Position numbers and translations under genes: made by a program. From Alphaproteobacteria bacterium (lineage in GTDB: Bacteria; Pseudomonadota; Alphaproteobacteria; UBA6615), in the NCBI GenBank assembly GCA_021774445.1, contig JAJFJA010000059.1, positions 219,830 through 283,829 on the forward strand: a stretch of DNA of 64,000 nt, written 5' to 3'. Below, one piece after another: positions 1 to 10,816 of the stretch. Position 1 is the stretch's first letter. Every line of letters starts with the position of its first letter. The notes beneath the pieces were generated by a model, which was given only the letters and a program-made list of their open reading frames with translations, was not told where the DNA came from and did no database searches.

Positions 1-1052
1 TCCTCGCCGCGCGGCGAGCGTACCGGCGACGGATAACCCGCGTCGCGCACGATCGCCGCAAAGGCTTCGATCGCGTCGTCGCTCGACCGCTCATAGGGTG
101 CGCCCGGCCACGGATTGAACGGGATCAGGTTGATTTTGGCCGGAATACCCTTGATCAGTTGGACCAGCGCCTTCGCGTCCGCCCGGCTGTCATTGACATC
201 CCGCAGCATCACATATTCGAAGGTGATACGCCGCGAGTTCTTGGCGCCGGGATAGGCCCGGCACGCCGCGATCAGTTCCGCCAACGGATATTTCTTGTTC
301 AGCGGCACGATCTGATCGCGCAGCGGGTCGTTGACCGCATGCAGCGATACCGCCAGCTTGACCCCCAGTTCGTCCCCGCAACGCTGCATCAACGGCACCA
401 CGCCGGCGGTGCTCAAAGTGATCCGGCGCTTTGAGATCGCCATGCCGTCGCCATCCATCACGATCTTCAGCGCCGCCGCCACATTGTCGAAGTTATAGAG
501 CGGCTCGCCCATGCCCATCATGACGATGTTGGTGATGCCACGCAGGCCGCGCTCATGGCCCTGCGCCATCAGCGCCGCCCGCGCCAGCAGCACCTGCCCG
601 ACGATTTCTCCCGGACTCAGATTGCGCACCAAGCGTTGCGTTCCGGTATGGCAAAAGCGGCAGGCGAGCGTGCAGCCCACTTGGCTGGAGACGCAGAGCG
701 TCGCCCGTGTCGCCTCCGGGATGAACACCGTCTCGATCTCATGGCCGTCCGCGAGCCGCAGCAGCCATTTTTGTGTCCCGTCGGCGGACACCTCGTGCCG
801 CGACACCGCCGGCAACCGTATTTCGCAGCGCGCCGCAAGAGCGGCCCGCAGCGGCTTGCCGAGGTTGGTCATCGTCGCGAAGTCGTCGACCCCCCAATGG
901 TAGACCCATTGCCAAAGCTGCTGCACCCGAAACGGCGGCTGATCAAGCGTGGTGAGGATCTCGGCGAATCCGTCCCGATTCAGGCCGACCAGGTTGATAA
1001 GCGCCTCACCGGACGCTGCCGGCGGCGCAAATATGCCGGAATTCAAGGACAT
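1..1052 (-). CDS. rlmN: 23S rRNA (adenine(2503)-C2)-methyltransferase RlmN, truncated by window edge
   Basis: Minus-strand translation reads [69 protein letters not shown]..., typical RlmN N-terminus; continues off the left edge. Confidence 0.88.
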   Translation of the reverse strand, partial: MSLNSGIFAPPAASGEALINLVGLNRDGFAEILTTLDQPPFRVQQLWQWVYHWGVDDFATMTNLGKPLRAALAARCEIRLPAVSRHEVSADGTQKWLLRLADGHEIETVFIPEATRATLCVSSQVGCTLACRFCHTGTQRLVRNLSPGEIVGQVLLARAALMAQGHERGLRGITNIVMMGMGEPLYNFDNVAAALKIVMDGDGMAISKRRITLSTAGVVPLMQRCGDELGVKLAVSLHAVNDPLRDQIVPLNKKYPLAELIAACRAYPGAKNSRRITFEYVMLRDVNDSRADAKALVQLIKGIPAKINLIPFNPWPGAPYERSSDDAIEAFAAIVRDAGYPSPVRSPRGE

Positions 1053-1130
1053 AGGCGACAAATAGGCCGCCGGGCCAGCCGCGGCAACCGCTAAATGCCA
1101 ATCACCTGGCCCACCTCTGGCGCTAATTGA

Positions 1131-1727
1131 CTAGCGCCCGCAAGCTCGGTTGATGGCGTTGTGCCCGGCGGTCACGCCGCTGAGCGAGTAGTTGTCGGTG
1201 GTGTCGTTGTCACGGCTCGACCGGCCCTTGACGGACATTGTCCGGCCACGCCGCATGGCCTCGACGACTTCGGCGTCGTCCTTGGTCTCATAGGTCCACG
1301 CATTGTTGTCGCGCGTGAACAGCGACCAGGTCTTGTCGCCGATCGTCACTTCGGCCTCGGTGTCGGCTTTGTAGGCGTACCCGACATCGACCTGCACGAC
1401 GTCGAATTCCCGCGCCGCCGGCCGATGCCAGATCAAGAAAAAGATATCGCCGCGCCGGTCCCGTAGCGACGCGTTTTGCGGCGAGGACACCATGTAGCAG
1501 AACCGCTCCTCACCGGAGCCGCTCTCATAGGCCGTCCAATCTCCAAACTGGCCGATTTGTTTCGGTTGCGATTGTTGCGCATGCGCACCCATGCCGAAAA
1601 CGGCAAAGCACAGCGTCAACGCAAGCCTGCATAGCAGGCGTTTCGTCGTCCGACTCGCGATCATGGTGCAGTTAATTAGCTCAGTCGATTGCGATTGCCA
1701 ACCCACACCGAGTCGCAAGATCGTCAT
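1131..1727 (-). CDS. Invasion-associated locus B (IalB) family protein
   Basis: Signal peptide then QIGQFGDWTAYES...FCYMVSSP...FFLIWHRP; IalB-like pattern. Confidence 0.8.
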   Translation of the reverse strand: MTILRLGVGWQSQSTELINCTMIASRTTKRLLCRLALTLCFAVFGMGAHAQQSQPKQIGQFGDWTAYESGSGEERFCYMVSSPQNASLRDRRGDIFFLIWHRPAAREFDVVQVDVGYAYKADTEAEVTIGDKTWSLFTRDNNAWTYETKDDAEVVEAMRRGRTMSVKGRSSRDNDTTDNYSLSGVTAGHNAINRACGR

Positions 1728-1765
1728 TTTCTCACCATTCCGCGCTTACCATGTACCACCGCCGC

Positions 1766-2314
1766 TCAAGCGTTACCTTTTTGTCGCCGTGCCCGACGCA
1801 ATACGGGCTGCCCGTGGTGATGCTCCGTCACGCTTTCCAGCGGCCCGCCCGGCGCCACCGGGGGCGGTGCAAAGCGTCCCAGGTTACGCAGCCGGTCATA
1901 CATCACGATTGCCGCGGCGATGCCCACATTGACGCAGAACTGCGTCGGAATTTTCACCACGTGGTCGCACCGCGCCAACACCTCGGGCGACAAACTGCCG
2001 CGCTCCGGGCCCAAGATGTAGGCCGCCTGCGACGGATGCCGGAAACTCGGCAGTTCGACCGAGTCGTCCAGCAACTCCACCCCCACCAGCGCGCAACCGT
2101 GCGGCAACCGCATCGAGTCCGCGTCATCGAATTCATAGAACGGCAACTGCGCCCACGCCGACGAGGTATCTGATTTGCGGCTCTCGACGACCCGCGGTAC
2201 CGCGTCCACGGTGAACAAAAAGCTGGCGCCGAAGGCATGGGCGGTCCGCATGATCGCCCCCATATTCATCGCCTTGCTGATCCGCTCGACGCCGACACCG
2301 AAATAGCCACGCAT
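1766..2314 (-). CDS. TrmH/SpoU-family RNA methyltransferase
   Basis: MRGYFGVGVERISKAMNMGAIMRTAHAFGA...YILGPERGSLSPEVL...CVNVGIAAAIVMYDRL: SpoU motifs; start trimmed from ORF-track 2530. Confidence 0.85.
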   Translation of the reverse strand: MRGYFGVGVERISKAMNMGAIMRTAHAFGASFLFTVDAVPRVVESRKSDTSSAWAQLPFYEFDDADSMRLPHGCALVGVELLDDSVELPSFRHPSQAAYILGPERGSLSPEVLARCDHVVKIPTQFCVNVGIAAAIVMYDRLRNLGRFAPPPVAPGGPLESVTEHHHGQPVLRRARRQKGNA

Positions 2315-2411
2315 GGCCGGCACATTTGCATGCCCACCGCCACCCCGGCAAGCGTTGCGCTTTTCCCTGTTGTCTCGATGCCGCTCATGCTTCAAAGGCG
2401 TCGCAGCTAGC

Positions 2412-3467
2412 ATGAGACCGACCATGGGCGACGCCCCACCGATCCTCGTTGAAACCACTCGCGGTGACATGGTGGAAAGCCGCCACCGCGGCATCGCCGC
2501 CGTCGTCGATCCGGCCGGTAAAGTCGTCATGTCGTGGGGCGATGTCGATACCCCGGTTTATGCCCGTTCCGCCATCAAGCCGTTGCAAGCCCTGCCGCTC
2601 ATCGAGTCGGGCGCCGCCGAGGCGCTTGGCCTGGGCGCCGAGGAACTCGCCCTGGCCTGCGCCTCCCATGGCGGTGAGTCGAGCCACGTCGCGACGGTCA
2701 CCGCCTGGCTGGCCCGCGCCGGGCTAAGCGTCGCTGACCTCGAATGCGGCGCCCATCCGCCGAGCCATGCCCCATCGGCGGCGGCCTTGTTACGCGCCGG
2801 ATCGGAGCCGACCGCGGTCCACAACAACTGCTCCGGTAAACATACCGGCATGCTGTGCACCGCCCGCCACCTCGGCGAAGAAACCGCCGGCTACGTCCGT
2901 TTTAGTCATCCCGTGCAGCAGCGTATTCTCGGTCTGCTGGAAATGATGTGCGGCGTCGACCTATCGGCGGCCCCCCGCGGCATCGACGGATGTTCCATTC
3001 CCGTCATCGCCATCCCTGTGGGCAATATCGCCCTCGGCATGGCAAAACTCGCCGACCCGGCCGAACTGCCATCCGCCCGCGCCGCCGCCGCCCGGCGCAT
3101 CGTCGGCGCCATGACCACGGCACCGCAGATGGTGGCCGGTACTGGCCGTTTTTGCACGGCGGTCATGCAAGTCACCGGCGGCGATGCCGCCATCAAAAAA
3201 GGAGCGGAGGGGGTCTATTGTGCCGCGCTACCGGGCCTCGGGCTCGGCGTCGCGCTAAAGATCCAAGATGGCGCCACCCGCGCCGCTGAGGTCGCCATGG
3301 CCACCATCCTGACAAAACTTGGCGTCCTCGACGAAACCCGCCGGGCCCAGCTCGCCGACCGCCTGACCGTACCATTGCACAATTGGAACGGTATCCATGT
3401 CGGCGACGTCCGTGCTTCCCCGGCCTTTACGTCGGCCCAAACCCCCATCGCCCGGGCCCGCGACTGA
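2412..3467 (+). CDS. Asparaginase (L-asparaginase II-like)
   Basis: ETTRGDMVESRHRGIAAVVD...YARSAIKPLQALPLIESGAA...HNNCSGKHTGML: AnsA-II family. Confidence 0.87.
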   Translation: MRPTMGDAPPILVETTRGDMVESRHRGIAAVVDPAGKVVMSWGDVDTPVYARSAIKPLQALPLIESGAAEALGLGAEELALACASHGGESSHVATVTAWLARAGLSVADLECGAHPPSHAPSAAALLRAGSEPTAVHNNCSGKHTGMLCTARHLGEETAGYVRFSHPVQQRILGLLEMMCGVDLSAAPRGIDGCSIPVIAIPVGNIALGMAKLADPAELPSARAAAARRIVGAMTTAPQMVAGTGRFCTAVMQVTGGDAAIKKGAEGVYCAALPGLGLGVALKIQDGATRAAEVAMATILTKLGVLDETRRAQLADRLTVPLHNWNGIHVGDVRASPAFTSAQTPIARARD

Positions 3468-3494
3468 CGAGCCCGCGACTGACCAGCCTGCACC

Positions 3495-3728
3495 TTACGC
3501 CTCCCAGAACGGCTTAATCACCTCGTCCTGCGCTTGCTTCCGGGTAATGCCGATATCGCGCAAGGCCCGGTCGTCGAGCCGGCTCAGCGAGCGCCGGCCG
3601 CTGTAACGCTCATACCAATCGTCCAGCATTCGCCACAGCCACCAACCGGAACCAGGCCGCGCCCGTGGTTGGGCCGGCGTCGAGATGCATATATCATGAG
3701 AAGTATTTGTGAAAACGCTACCGGCCAT
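3495..3728 (-). CDS. DUF1127 domain protein
   Basis: LWRMLDDWYERYSGRRSLSRLDDRALRDIGITRKQAQDEVIKPFWEA is a typical DUF1127 C-terminus. Confidence 0.75.
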   Translation of the reverse strand: MAGSVFTNTSHDICISTPAQPRARPGSGWWLWRMLDDWYERYSGRRSLSRLDDRALRDIGITRKQAQDEVIKPFWEA

Positions 3729-3840
3729 CTTTCCCGATCCTTTGATTGATTTGCCAAGGACAGCATGAGAATGGTACGATTCTGCCGTTCGGACAATCGA
3801 TCATTTCTCATGTCAGTCATTAGTTTTATTAGGGAAAGAA

Positions 3841-4749
3841 GTGAGCCGTCGCCTACCGCCGCTTAATGCCTTGCGCGCCTTCGAAGCGGCCGCGCGTCAC
3901 CTGAGCTTCACCCGCGCGGCCGAGGAGCTGAACGTCACCCAGGCCGCCGTCAGTCATCAGGTCAAAGCGCTGGAGCAGCGCCTTGGCATCAAATTTTTCA
4001 CCCGCCGCGGCCGCACCCTGATCTTGACTGCGGAGGCGCAGCGCTATCTGCCGGCCGTGCGCGACGCCTTCGACCGACTCTCGACCGCCACCAACCAGCT
4101 ACTCGCGCCAAACTCGGGGTCGACCCTCACGGTCAGTCTGATTGCCTCCTTCGCGGCCCAATGGTTGGTGCCCCGCATTGCCAGATTTCGCGATCTGCAT
4201 CCGACGATCGATGTGCGTCTCCACGCCGTCGACGAGTTGATCGATTTCTCCCGTGACGACGTCGATGTCGCGATTCGCTACGGCCGTGGCGTTTGGTCGG
4301 GATTGCGCATCGACAAACTGCTCGACGAGAAAATCTTCCCCGTTTGCAGCCCGGCCCTCCTGACCGGCCCGAAAGCGCTGAAGGAACTCGGCGATCTGCG
4401 CCACCACGAACTGCTGCACGAGGGCGGCGTCCGCATCGACTGGCGCACCTGGCTGGCCGCCGCCGGGGTGCCGCAGGTCGACTCCAGTCGCGGCACCGTC
4501 TTCAGTCACGGCTATATGGTCGTGCAAGCCGCGGTCAACGGCCAAGGCGTCGCCATGGCCCGCACCTCATTGGTCAATGCGGAGCTTGCCGACGGCCGCC
4601 TGGTCGTCCCATTCGACATGGCCTTGCCCAGCGAACACGCCCACTACGTCGTCTGTCCGACGGCCACGGCGGAACAGCCCAAGATCGTCGCCTTTCGCGA
4701 CTGGCTGTTCGCCGAAGTGGCGGCTGAAAAGATCGCCGGTTCAGGCTAG
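3841..4749 (+). CDS. LysR-family transcriptional regulator (GcvA-like)
   Basis: RRLPPLNALRAFEAAARHLSFTRAAEELNVTQAAVSHQVKALEQRLGIKFFTRRGR HTH. Confidence 0.92.
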   Translation: MSRRLPPLNALRAFEAAARHLSFTRAAEELNVTQAAVSHQVKALEQRLGIKFFTRRGRTLILTAEAQRYLPAVRDAFDRLSTATNQLLAPNSGSTLTVSLIASFAAQWLVPRIARFRDLHPTIDVRLHAVDELIDFSRDDVDVAIRYGRGVWSGLRIDKLLDEKIFPVCSPALLTGPKALKELGDLRHHELLHEGGVRIDWRTWLAAAGVPQVDSSRGTVFSHGYMVVQAAVNGQGVAMARTSLVNAELADGRLVVPFDMALPSEHAHYVVCPTATAEQPKIVAFRDWLFAEVAAEKIAGSG

Positions 4750-5240
4750 TCGGCGTCACGCAAATAGAAGATCAGATCCAGCGACGGCGGCGCCACCGCG
4801 GTTTGTGACAGCATGTCGTGCACTTGGCCGCGATGATGGGTCTGATGATTGAACAGATGCGCCATCACTTGCACCACGGGCGTCACCTGCTCGGCGCCCG
4901 CCATGTTCGTGTAGTGCAAATCTTGCCCGAGCCGTTCGGCGGAAAGCCCGTCGACAAACGCGGCGATCCGCGCATCTTCCGCTTCTCTGGCGGCCCGCAA
5001 GGCGATCAGGTTGTCATACAGGATTTGATCCAGACTCTTGATCCCCGACGACACCCCCTCCAATCGCCCCAGCCAGGCTCGATCGCCGACCAGAATATGG
5101 TTCAGCGTCCCGTGGATCGATCCGAAGAACGCCGGCCGTCTTGCCGCATAGTCGCTCTCCGGCAACCCCGCGCACGCATCGTACAGCCGTCGGTTCGCCC
5201 AAGCGTTGTACGCCACGAATGTCTGAAAATACGCTTGCAT
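4746..5240 (-). CDS. DinB family protein
   Basis: MQAYFQTFVAYNAWANRRLYDACAGL...SIHGTLNHILVGDRAWLGRLEG...HLFNHQTHHRGQVHDML. Confidence 0.9.
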   Translation of the reverse strand: MQAYFQTFVAYNAWANRRLYDACAGLPESDYAARRPAFFGSIHGTLNHILVGDRAWLGRLEGVSSGIKSLDQILYDNLIALRAAREAEDARIAAFVDGLSAERLGQDLHYTNMAGAEQVTPVVQVMAHLFNHQTHHRGQVHDMLSQTAVAPPSLDLIFYLRDAD

Positions 5241-5250
5241 CTGCTGCCGT

Positions 5251-5880
5251 TCAGTGGCTGAAGCTTGCGTCGGTGCGGTCGCGGATCTCGTCCACACTGA
5301 CCCCGGCGGCCGGTTCCAATAGCCGCATGGCGCCGTCCTCGATCGCCAGCACGGCCAAATCGGTAATGACCAGATCGACCACGCCCTGCCCGGTCAGCGG
5401 CAACGAGCAGCGCTCCACCAGCTTGGCCGAGCCGTCCTTGGCATTGTGCTCCATCAGCACCACGACCCGTTTGACCCCGGCGACCAAATCCATCGCCCCG
5501 CCCATGCCCTTGACCATCTTGCCCGGAATCATCCAGTTGGCCAGATCGCCATTCCCCGCCACCTGCAGCGCGCCCAGGATCGACAAGTCGATATGGCCGC
5601 CGCGGATCATCGCGAAGGATGTCGAGCTGTCGAAATAGACCGATTCCGGCAGTTCGGAAATCGTCTGCTTGCCGGCGTTGATCAGGTCCGCGTCGACCTC
5701 GTTGTCGGCCGGAAACGGTCCCATGCCGAGCATGCCGTTCTCGCTCTGCAGCGTAACGCTGACGCCGTCCGGCAAATAGTTGGCGACCATCGTCGGCATG
5801 CCGATACCCAGATTCACATAGAAGCCATCTTGCAGCTCAGCCGCCGCGCGACGACACATTTCTTCTCTGTTCCACGCCAT
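5251..5880 (-). CDS. scoB: 3-oxoacid CoA-transferase subunit B
   Basis: [38 protein letters not shown]. Confidence 0.9.
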   Translation of the reverse strand: MAWNREEMCRRAAAELQDGFYVNLGIGMPTMVANYLPDGVSVTLQSENGMLGMGPFPADNEVDADLINAGKQTISELPESVYFDSSTSFAMIRGGHIDLSILGALQVAGNGDLANWMIPGKMVKGMGGAMDLVAGVKRVVVLMEHNAKDGSAKLVERCSLPLTGQGVVDLVITDLAVLAIEDGAMRLLEPAAGVSVDEIRDRTDASFSH

Positions 5881-5889
5881 GTTCGTCTC

Positions 5890-6585
5890 CTAGTCGCGCA
5901 CCGTGCGGCGCTCGATCCGTTTCTCGTAAGCCGCCCCTTGGATGACCCTTTGCACGAAGATGCCGGGCGTATGGATATGGTCCGGGTCGAGACTGCCGAT
6001 CGGCACCAGTTCCTCTACTTCGGCGATCGTGACCCGACCGGCCGTCGCCATCGGCGGGTTGAAGTTCCGCGCCGTCTTCCGGTACAGCAGATTGCCGTCG
6101 GCGTCGCCCTTCCAGGCCTTGACGATGGCCAGGTCGGCCACCAGGCCGGTTTCCATCACATAGGTCTTGCCGTCGAAGTCCCGGGTCTCTTTGCCCTCCG
6201 CCACCACCGTGCCGACTCCGGTGCGGGTATAGAAAGCCGCGATGCCGGCACCGCCGGCCCGGCAGCGCTCCGCCAGCGTTCCTTGCGGGTTGAATTCCAG
6301 CTCCAGTTCGCCGTCGAGATACTGTCTCTCGAAGGTCGCGTTCTCGCCCACATAGGACGAGATCATTTTCTTGATCTGCCGGGTTTGCAGCAGCAAGCCG
6401 AGGCCGAAATCGTCGATCCCGCAATTGTTGCTGACCACGGTCAGCCCCGTTACGCCGGAATCCCGCAACGCCAGAATGAGGTTCTCCGGAATGCCGCACA
6501 ATCCGAAGCCGCCGGCCATTAGCATGAGATCGTCCCGGAGCAGGCCATCCAGCGCGGCGCTCGCATCCGCATAAACCTTACTCAT
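5890..6585 (-). CDS. scoA: 3-oxoacid CoA-transferase subunit A
   Basis: MAGGFGLCGIPENLILALRDSGVTGLTVVSNNCGIDDFGLG...; directly upstream of scoB. Confidence 0.9.
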   Translation of the reverse strand: MSKVYADASAALDGLLRDDLMLMAGGFGLCGIPENLILALRDSGVTGLTVVSNNCGIDDFGLGLLLQTRQIKKMISSYVGENATFERQYLDGELELEFNPQGTLAERCRAGGAGIAAFYTRTGVGTVVAEGKETRDFDGKTYVMETGLVADLAIVKAWKGDADGNLLYRKTARNFNPPMATAGRVTIAEVEELVPIGSLDPDHIHTPGIFVQRVIQGAAYEKRIERRTVRD

Positions 6586-6737
6586 CCCTGTCGTCCTCCC
6601 AACTGCGCGGCGTCGAACCGCTCCCAGACCGGCTATCTAAGCACACTGCGCGGCCGCCGCCAGCCCGGCGTTAACCGTGGGTCTGCGTTGCGGCATCCCC
6701 GCTTCTCCCGCACGGTCCCCTGATTTAGACTAGTTAC

Positions 6738-7661
6738 ATGCATTTCAAAATGCCGGTTTTCGCCAAGGGTCCGACTTTGGCGCCGGCCGCGCTCGGCGGT
6801 CTGCTCATGATCGCGGCCGCCATGGCCTTTGCCATCATGACCGCTCTCATTCGTCATGTCGGCCAGGAGCTGCCGCCCATCCAGATCGCCTTCCTCCGCA
6901 ACCTGTTTGGCGCGCTGTTCCTCGCCCCGATACTCTTGCGCAGCGGGCGCGGTATTTTCCACACCAACCGCTTGTCAATGCATGGCATGCGCAGCCTCAT
7001 CGGCATCTGTGGCATGTTCTCCTGGTTTACCGCCGTCACTCTTATCCCGTTGGGGCAGGCCGTTGCCCTCAATTTTACGGCACCGCTATTCACCACCGTC
7101 ATTGCCGCGCTGGTCTTGGGCGAAATCGTCCGCGTCCGCCGCTGGAGCGCGACCATTGTCGGCTTCGTCGGCACGCTCATCGTGCTCCGCCCGGGCGTCG
7201 TCCCGATTTCCACCGGCGCCGGCCTCGCCATGATCTCCGCTGTTACCTTGGCCCTGAATCTTATTCTGCTGCGGGTTATGGGCCGCACCGAACGACCGGT
7301 CACCATTGTCGCCTTCATGGCCCTGATCCAAGTGCCTCTATCGGCGATCCCCGCCGCTTTCCTTTGGATCACGCCCAGTTGGCAGGCGGTTGCTCTGACC
7401 GCCGTTATCGGCAGCCTCGGCACCCTCGGGCATCTCGCCTTGTCGCGCGCGCTCACCTTGGCCGACGCCTCGGCGCTCGCCCCCCTCGACTTTATCCGTA
7501 TGCCCTTCATCATACTGATCGGCTATCTCGCCTTTGCCGAGCTACCCGACAAATGGACCATTATCGGTGCCATTATCATCGTCGGCTCGGCCGCGTATAT
7601 CGGCCATCGCGAAGCCAAACTGGCGCGCCGCGTTGCCGCCGCGCCCCGGTCCGCCTCATGA
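6738..7661 (+). CDS. DMT (EamA) family transporter
   Basis: ~10 TM segments, two EamA repeats. Confidence 0.85.
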   Translation: MHFKMPVFAKGPTLAPAALGGLLMIAAAMAFAIMTALIRHVGQELPPIQIAFLRNLFGALFLAPILLRSGRGIFHTNRLSMHGMRSLIGICGMFSWFTAVTLIPLGQAVALNFTAPLFTTVIAALVLGEIVRVRRWSATIVGFVGTLIVLRPGVVPISTGAGLAMISAVTLALNLILLRVMGRTERPVTIVAFMALIQVPLSAIPAAFLWITPSWQAVALTAVIGSLGTLGHLALSRALTLADASALAPLDFIRMPFIILIGYLAFAELPDKWTIIGAIIIVGSAAYIGHREAKLARRVAAAPRSAS

Positions 7662-8593
7662 GCAACCCCTATGCCATCGCGCCCAACAGCGCGCGATCAA
7701 TCGTCTTTGGCGCCCTGTTCATCATCGCCTCGGCGCTCGCTTTCTCGGTCATGCACTCGCTGGTTCGCCATATCGCCGCGGACCTGCACCCCTTCGAGGT
7801 CGCGTTCCTGCGTTTTGCGTTCGGCCTTGCCTTCCTCTTGCCGTGGCTGTCCTACAGCGGTCGCACCGGCCTGCGGACCACCCGCATACGGCTGCATTTC
7901 CTGCGCGCCGGCCTGACGGTCATCTCGACCTTGATGTGGTTCACCGCGATTACTCTGCTGCCCTTGGCCCAGGCCGTCGCCTTGAATTTCACCGCGCCGC
8001 TCTTTGCGACCATCGGCGCCGCCCTGTTTCTTGGCGAGACCGTGCGGGCCCGTCGTTGGATCGCCACTTTGGTCGGCTTCGGCGGCGTCATCGTCATTCT
8101 GCGCCCCGGTGCGGCGGAGACGACTTGGCCCATGCTGCTGCCGGTTGCCGCCGCCGTGACCATGGCGGCGAACGTCATCGTTATGAAAACCCTCACCCGC
8201 ACCGACGCCCCGGCCACGGTGATGTTCTATCAGAACTTCCTGTCCTTACCGGCCTTTGCCTTGGCCGCTTTCTTCTTCTGGCAGACCCCGTCCTGGACCC
8301 TGCTCGGTCTCGCCGCGCTGGTCGGCCTGCTCGGCAACGCCGCCCATTATTGCCTGACCCGTGGCTTCTCCCTCGCCGACGCATCCCTGTTGATGCCGCT
8401 CGATTACGCCCGCCTGCCCTTTTCCGCCGCCGTCGCCTTTTTTGCTTTCGCCGAAGTGCCCGATCTGTGGACTTGGGTCGGCGCCGGGATCATTGCCGCC
8501 TCGGCCCTCTACATCGCCCGCCGCGAGGCCCTGCTTGCCCGCACCCGGGTGCTTGACCACCCCACCATTCCCCTCGGCCCCGCCGGCCCTTGA
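7658..8593 (+). CDS. DMT (EamA) family transporter, tandem paralog of preceding gene
   Basis: MSNPYAIAPNSARSIVFGALFIIASALAFSVMHSLVRHIAADLHPFEVAFLRF; start set at 7658 (ATGA overlap with previous stop). Confidence 0.85.
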   Translation: MSNPYAIAPNSARSIVFGALFIIASALAFSVMHSLVRHIAADLHPFEVAFLRFAFGLAFLLPWLSYSGRTGLRTTRIRLHFLRAGLTVISTLMWFTAITLLPLAQAVALNFTAPLFATIGAALFLGETVRARRWIATLVGFGGVIVILRPGAAETTWPMLLPVAAAVTMAANVIVMKTLTRTDAPATVMFYQNFLSLPAFALAAFFFWQTPSWTLLGLAALVGLLGNAAHYCLTRGFSLADASLLMPLDYARLPFSAAVAFFAFAEVPDLWTWVGAGIIAASALYIARREALLARTRVLDHPTIPLGPAGP

Positions 8594-8654
8594 GGCTCTT
8601 GCCGCCGCCGCGCGCGAACGTGCAATCGGGCCGACCGGCCGCTATAAACCTGTC

Positions 8655-9725
8655 ATGGCCACGTCCATAACCGAACGGCGAGACACCGCGACGGTCGACA
8701 CCGGCGATCTGCTCGGCAACGTCTGGTACTACGCCATGCCAAGCCGCGGCCTCGCGCCCGGCCGCCTGCACGCCAAGACCTTGTTCAACCAGCCGCTGCT
8801 GTTCGGCCGCGCCGCCGATGGCGAACCCTTCGCCCTGCGCGATATCTGCCCGCATCGCGGCATTCCCCTGCGCCACGGCCGTTTCGACGGCCGCGAGATC
8901 GAGTGCTGCTATCATGGCTGGCGCTTCGACCGCCGCGGTACCTGCACCGCCATCCCGTCTTTGACCGAGGGGCAGAGCATCAACTTGTCGCGTATCAAGG
9001 TGCGGCACTATCCCTGTCACGAGGCGGCCGGCAACCTCTGGGTTTTTGCCGGCGACGACCCGTCCATCGCGCCACCGCCACCGGCCTTGCCAGATACCGG
9101 CAACGCCGCCCCGCGCCTGATCACCCGCATGCATTTTCCCTGTCACATCGACCATGCCGTCGTTGGCTTGATGGACCCGGCCCATGGCCCTTTCGTCCAT
9201 CGCTCATGGTGGTGGCGGTCGCGCCAATCGATCCACGCCAAAAGCAAGCGCTTCGGCCCCTCCGAGCTCGGCTTCCGCATGCTGCGCCATGAGCCGTCCC
9301 GCAACTCCAGCGGTTATCGCCTGCTTGGTGGCAAGCCGGCGACCGAGATCACCTTCCGGCTGCCGGGTATTCGCATCGAGCACATCGCTGCCGGCACCAA
9401 CAGCTTTGTCGGCCTGACGGCGGTGACCCCGATCACCGAGTCCGCAACCGAACTGCATCACGTGATGTACTGGAACATGCCGTGGCTCACCGCCATGCGG
9501 CCGGTGCTCAAGCTTTTCGCCCGCGCCTTTATCAACCAGGATCGGCGGATCATCATCCAGCAGCAGGACGGTTTGCGCCACGACCCGTCCCTCATGCTGA
9601 TCAACGATGCCGATGTTCAGGCCAAGTGGTACTACGGCCTCAAACGCGCCTGGGTCCGCGCCTGCGCCGACGCCACGCCATTCGAGAACCCGGTACCGGA
9701 GACCACCCTGCACTGGCGTAGCTAG
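8655..9725 (+). CDS. Rieske [2Fe-2S] aromatic ring-hydroxylating oxygenase alpha-subunit-like
   Basis: NVWYYAMPSR...LRDICPHRGIPLRHGRFDGREIECCYHGWRFD (CxH...CxxH Rieske motif). Confidence 0.88.
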   Translation: MATSITERRDTATVDTGDLLGNVWYYAMPSRGLAPGRLHAKTLFNQPLLFGRAADGEPFALRDICPHRGIPLRHGRFDGREIECCYHGWRFDRRGTCTAIPSLTEGQSINLSRIKVRHYPCHEAAGNLWVFAGDDPSIAPPPPALPDTGNAAPRLITRMHFPCHIDHAVVGLMDPAHGPFVHRSWWWRSRQSIHAKSKRFGPSELGFRMLRHEPSRNSSGYRLLGGKPATEITFRLPGIRIEHIAAGTNSFVGLTAVTPITESATELHHVMYWNMPWLTAMRPVLKLFARAFINQDRRIIIQQQDGLRHDPSLMLINDADVQAKWYYGLKRAWVRACADATPFENPVPETTLHWRS

Positions 9726-9760
9726 CGCCTAAGCCACCCCCAGCGCCGGAGGCAACCGCG

Positions 9761-10525
9761 ATGGACATTGCCAACCAAGCCGCCCTGGTGACCGGCGGCG
9801 CCTCCGGCCTTGGTGCCGCCACCGCCAGGCGCCTGGCCGCGGCCGGCGCCAATGTCGCGATCCTCGACCGCGACGCCGCCCAAGCCAAGCGCATGGCCGG
9901 CGAAATTGACGGTCTGGCCTACGCCTGTGACGTCGCCGACGCCGCCAGCGCCGAACAAGCCGTCGCCCAGGCCGCCGCCGCCCAGGGTCCGGCCCGCATC
10001 CTGGTCAATTGCGCCGGCATCGGGCCGGCCGCCCGCATCGTCGGCCGCGAGGGCCCCATGCCCCTGGCCGATTTCGAGGCGGTGATCCGGATCAACCTCA
10101 TCGGCACCTTCAACCTGCTGCGCCTCGCCGCCGCGGCCATGATCGCCACCGAGCCCCAAGGCCCCGATGGCGAGCGCGGGGTCATCATCAACACCGCCTC
10201 GGTCGCCGCCTATGAAGGCCAAATCGGCCAGGCCGCCTACGCCGCCTCCAAGGGCGGTATCGTCGCCCTGACCATCCAGGCCGCCCGCGAACTCGCCGCC
10301 CGGGGCGTCCGGGTCATGACCATCGCCCCCGGCATCATGGCCACCCCGATGCTGCTGGGCTTGCCCGAGCAAGTTCAGCAAAGCCTCGGCGATTCGGTCC
10401 CCTTCCCCAAACGTCTCGGCCATCCGCAAGAATACGCCGATCTGGTCGTCAGCATCCTCACCAACCCCCTCCTCAACGGCGAAACCATCCGCCTCGACGG
10501 CGCCCTGAGGATGCCGCCGCGTTGA
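9761..10525 (+). CDS. SDR family oxidoreductase (3-hydroxyacyl-CoA dehydrogenase type-2-like)
   Basis: ALVTGGASGLGAATARRLAAAGANVAILDRD; YAASK catalytic motif. Confidence 0.88.
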   Translation: MDIANQAALVTGGASGLGAATARRLAAAGANVAILDRDAAQAKRMAGEIDGLAYACDVADAASAEQAVAQAAAAQGPARILVNCAGIGPAARIVGREGPMPLADFEAVIRINLIGTFNLLRLAAAAMIATEPQGPDGERGVIINTASVAAYEGQIGQAAYAASKGGIVALTIQAARELAARGVRVMTIAPGIMATPMLLGLPEQVQQSLGDSVPFPKRLGHPQEYADLVVSILTNPLLNGETIRLDGALRMPPR

Positions 10526-10816
10526 CGCCGCACGAAAACCGCCGTCGCAAAACGCCCCTCTTACGCGCCAAATGCGGGTACAGCCTTCTACAACCATAGC
10601 GTTTAGGCTTGAAATCGTTGGCAAAAAGGCCCATTTAAGAGAGCAGAGCCGTATTCCGGCTGCTTCTGCGTTTCTCCTGTTCCTGAGGCCTGCGGGCCAA
10701 CATCGCGATCAGGTGATCCCTCGATCCTTTTGGGACATGTCGGCGCCAGACCTTTGCGGAAGCCGTCCCAGCCATCGTCATGAGTGACGACAGCGATGTC
10801 GTGAAAGGGTATTATT

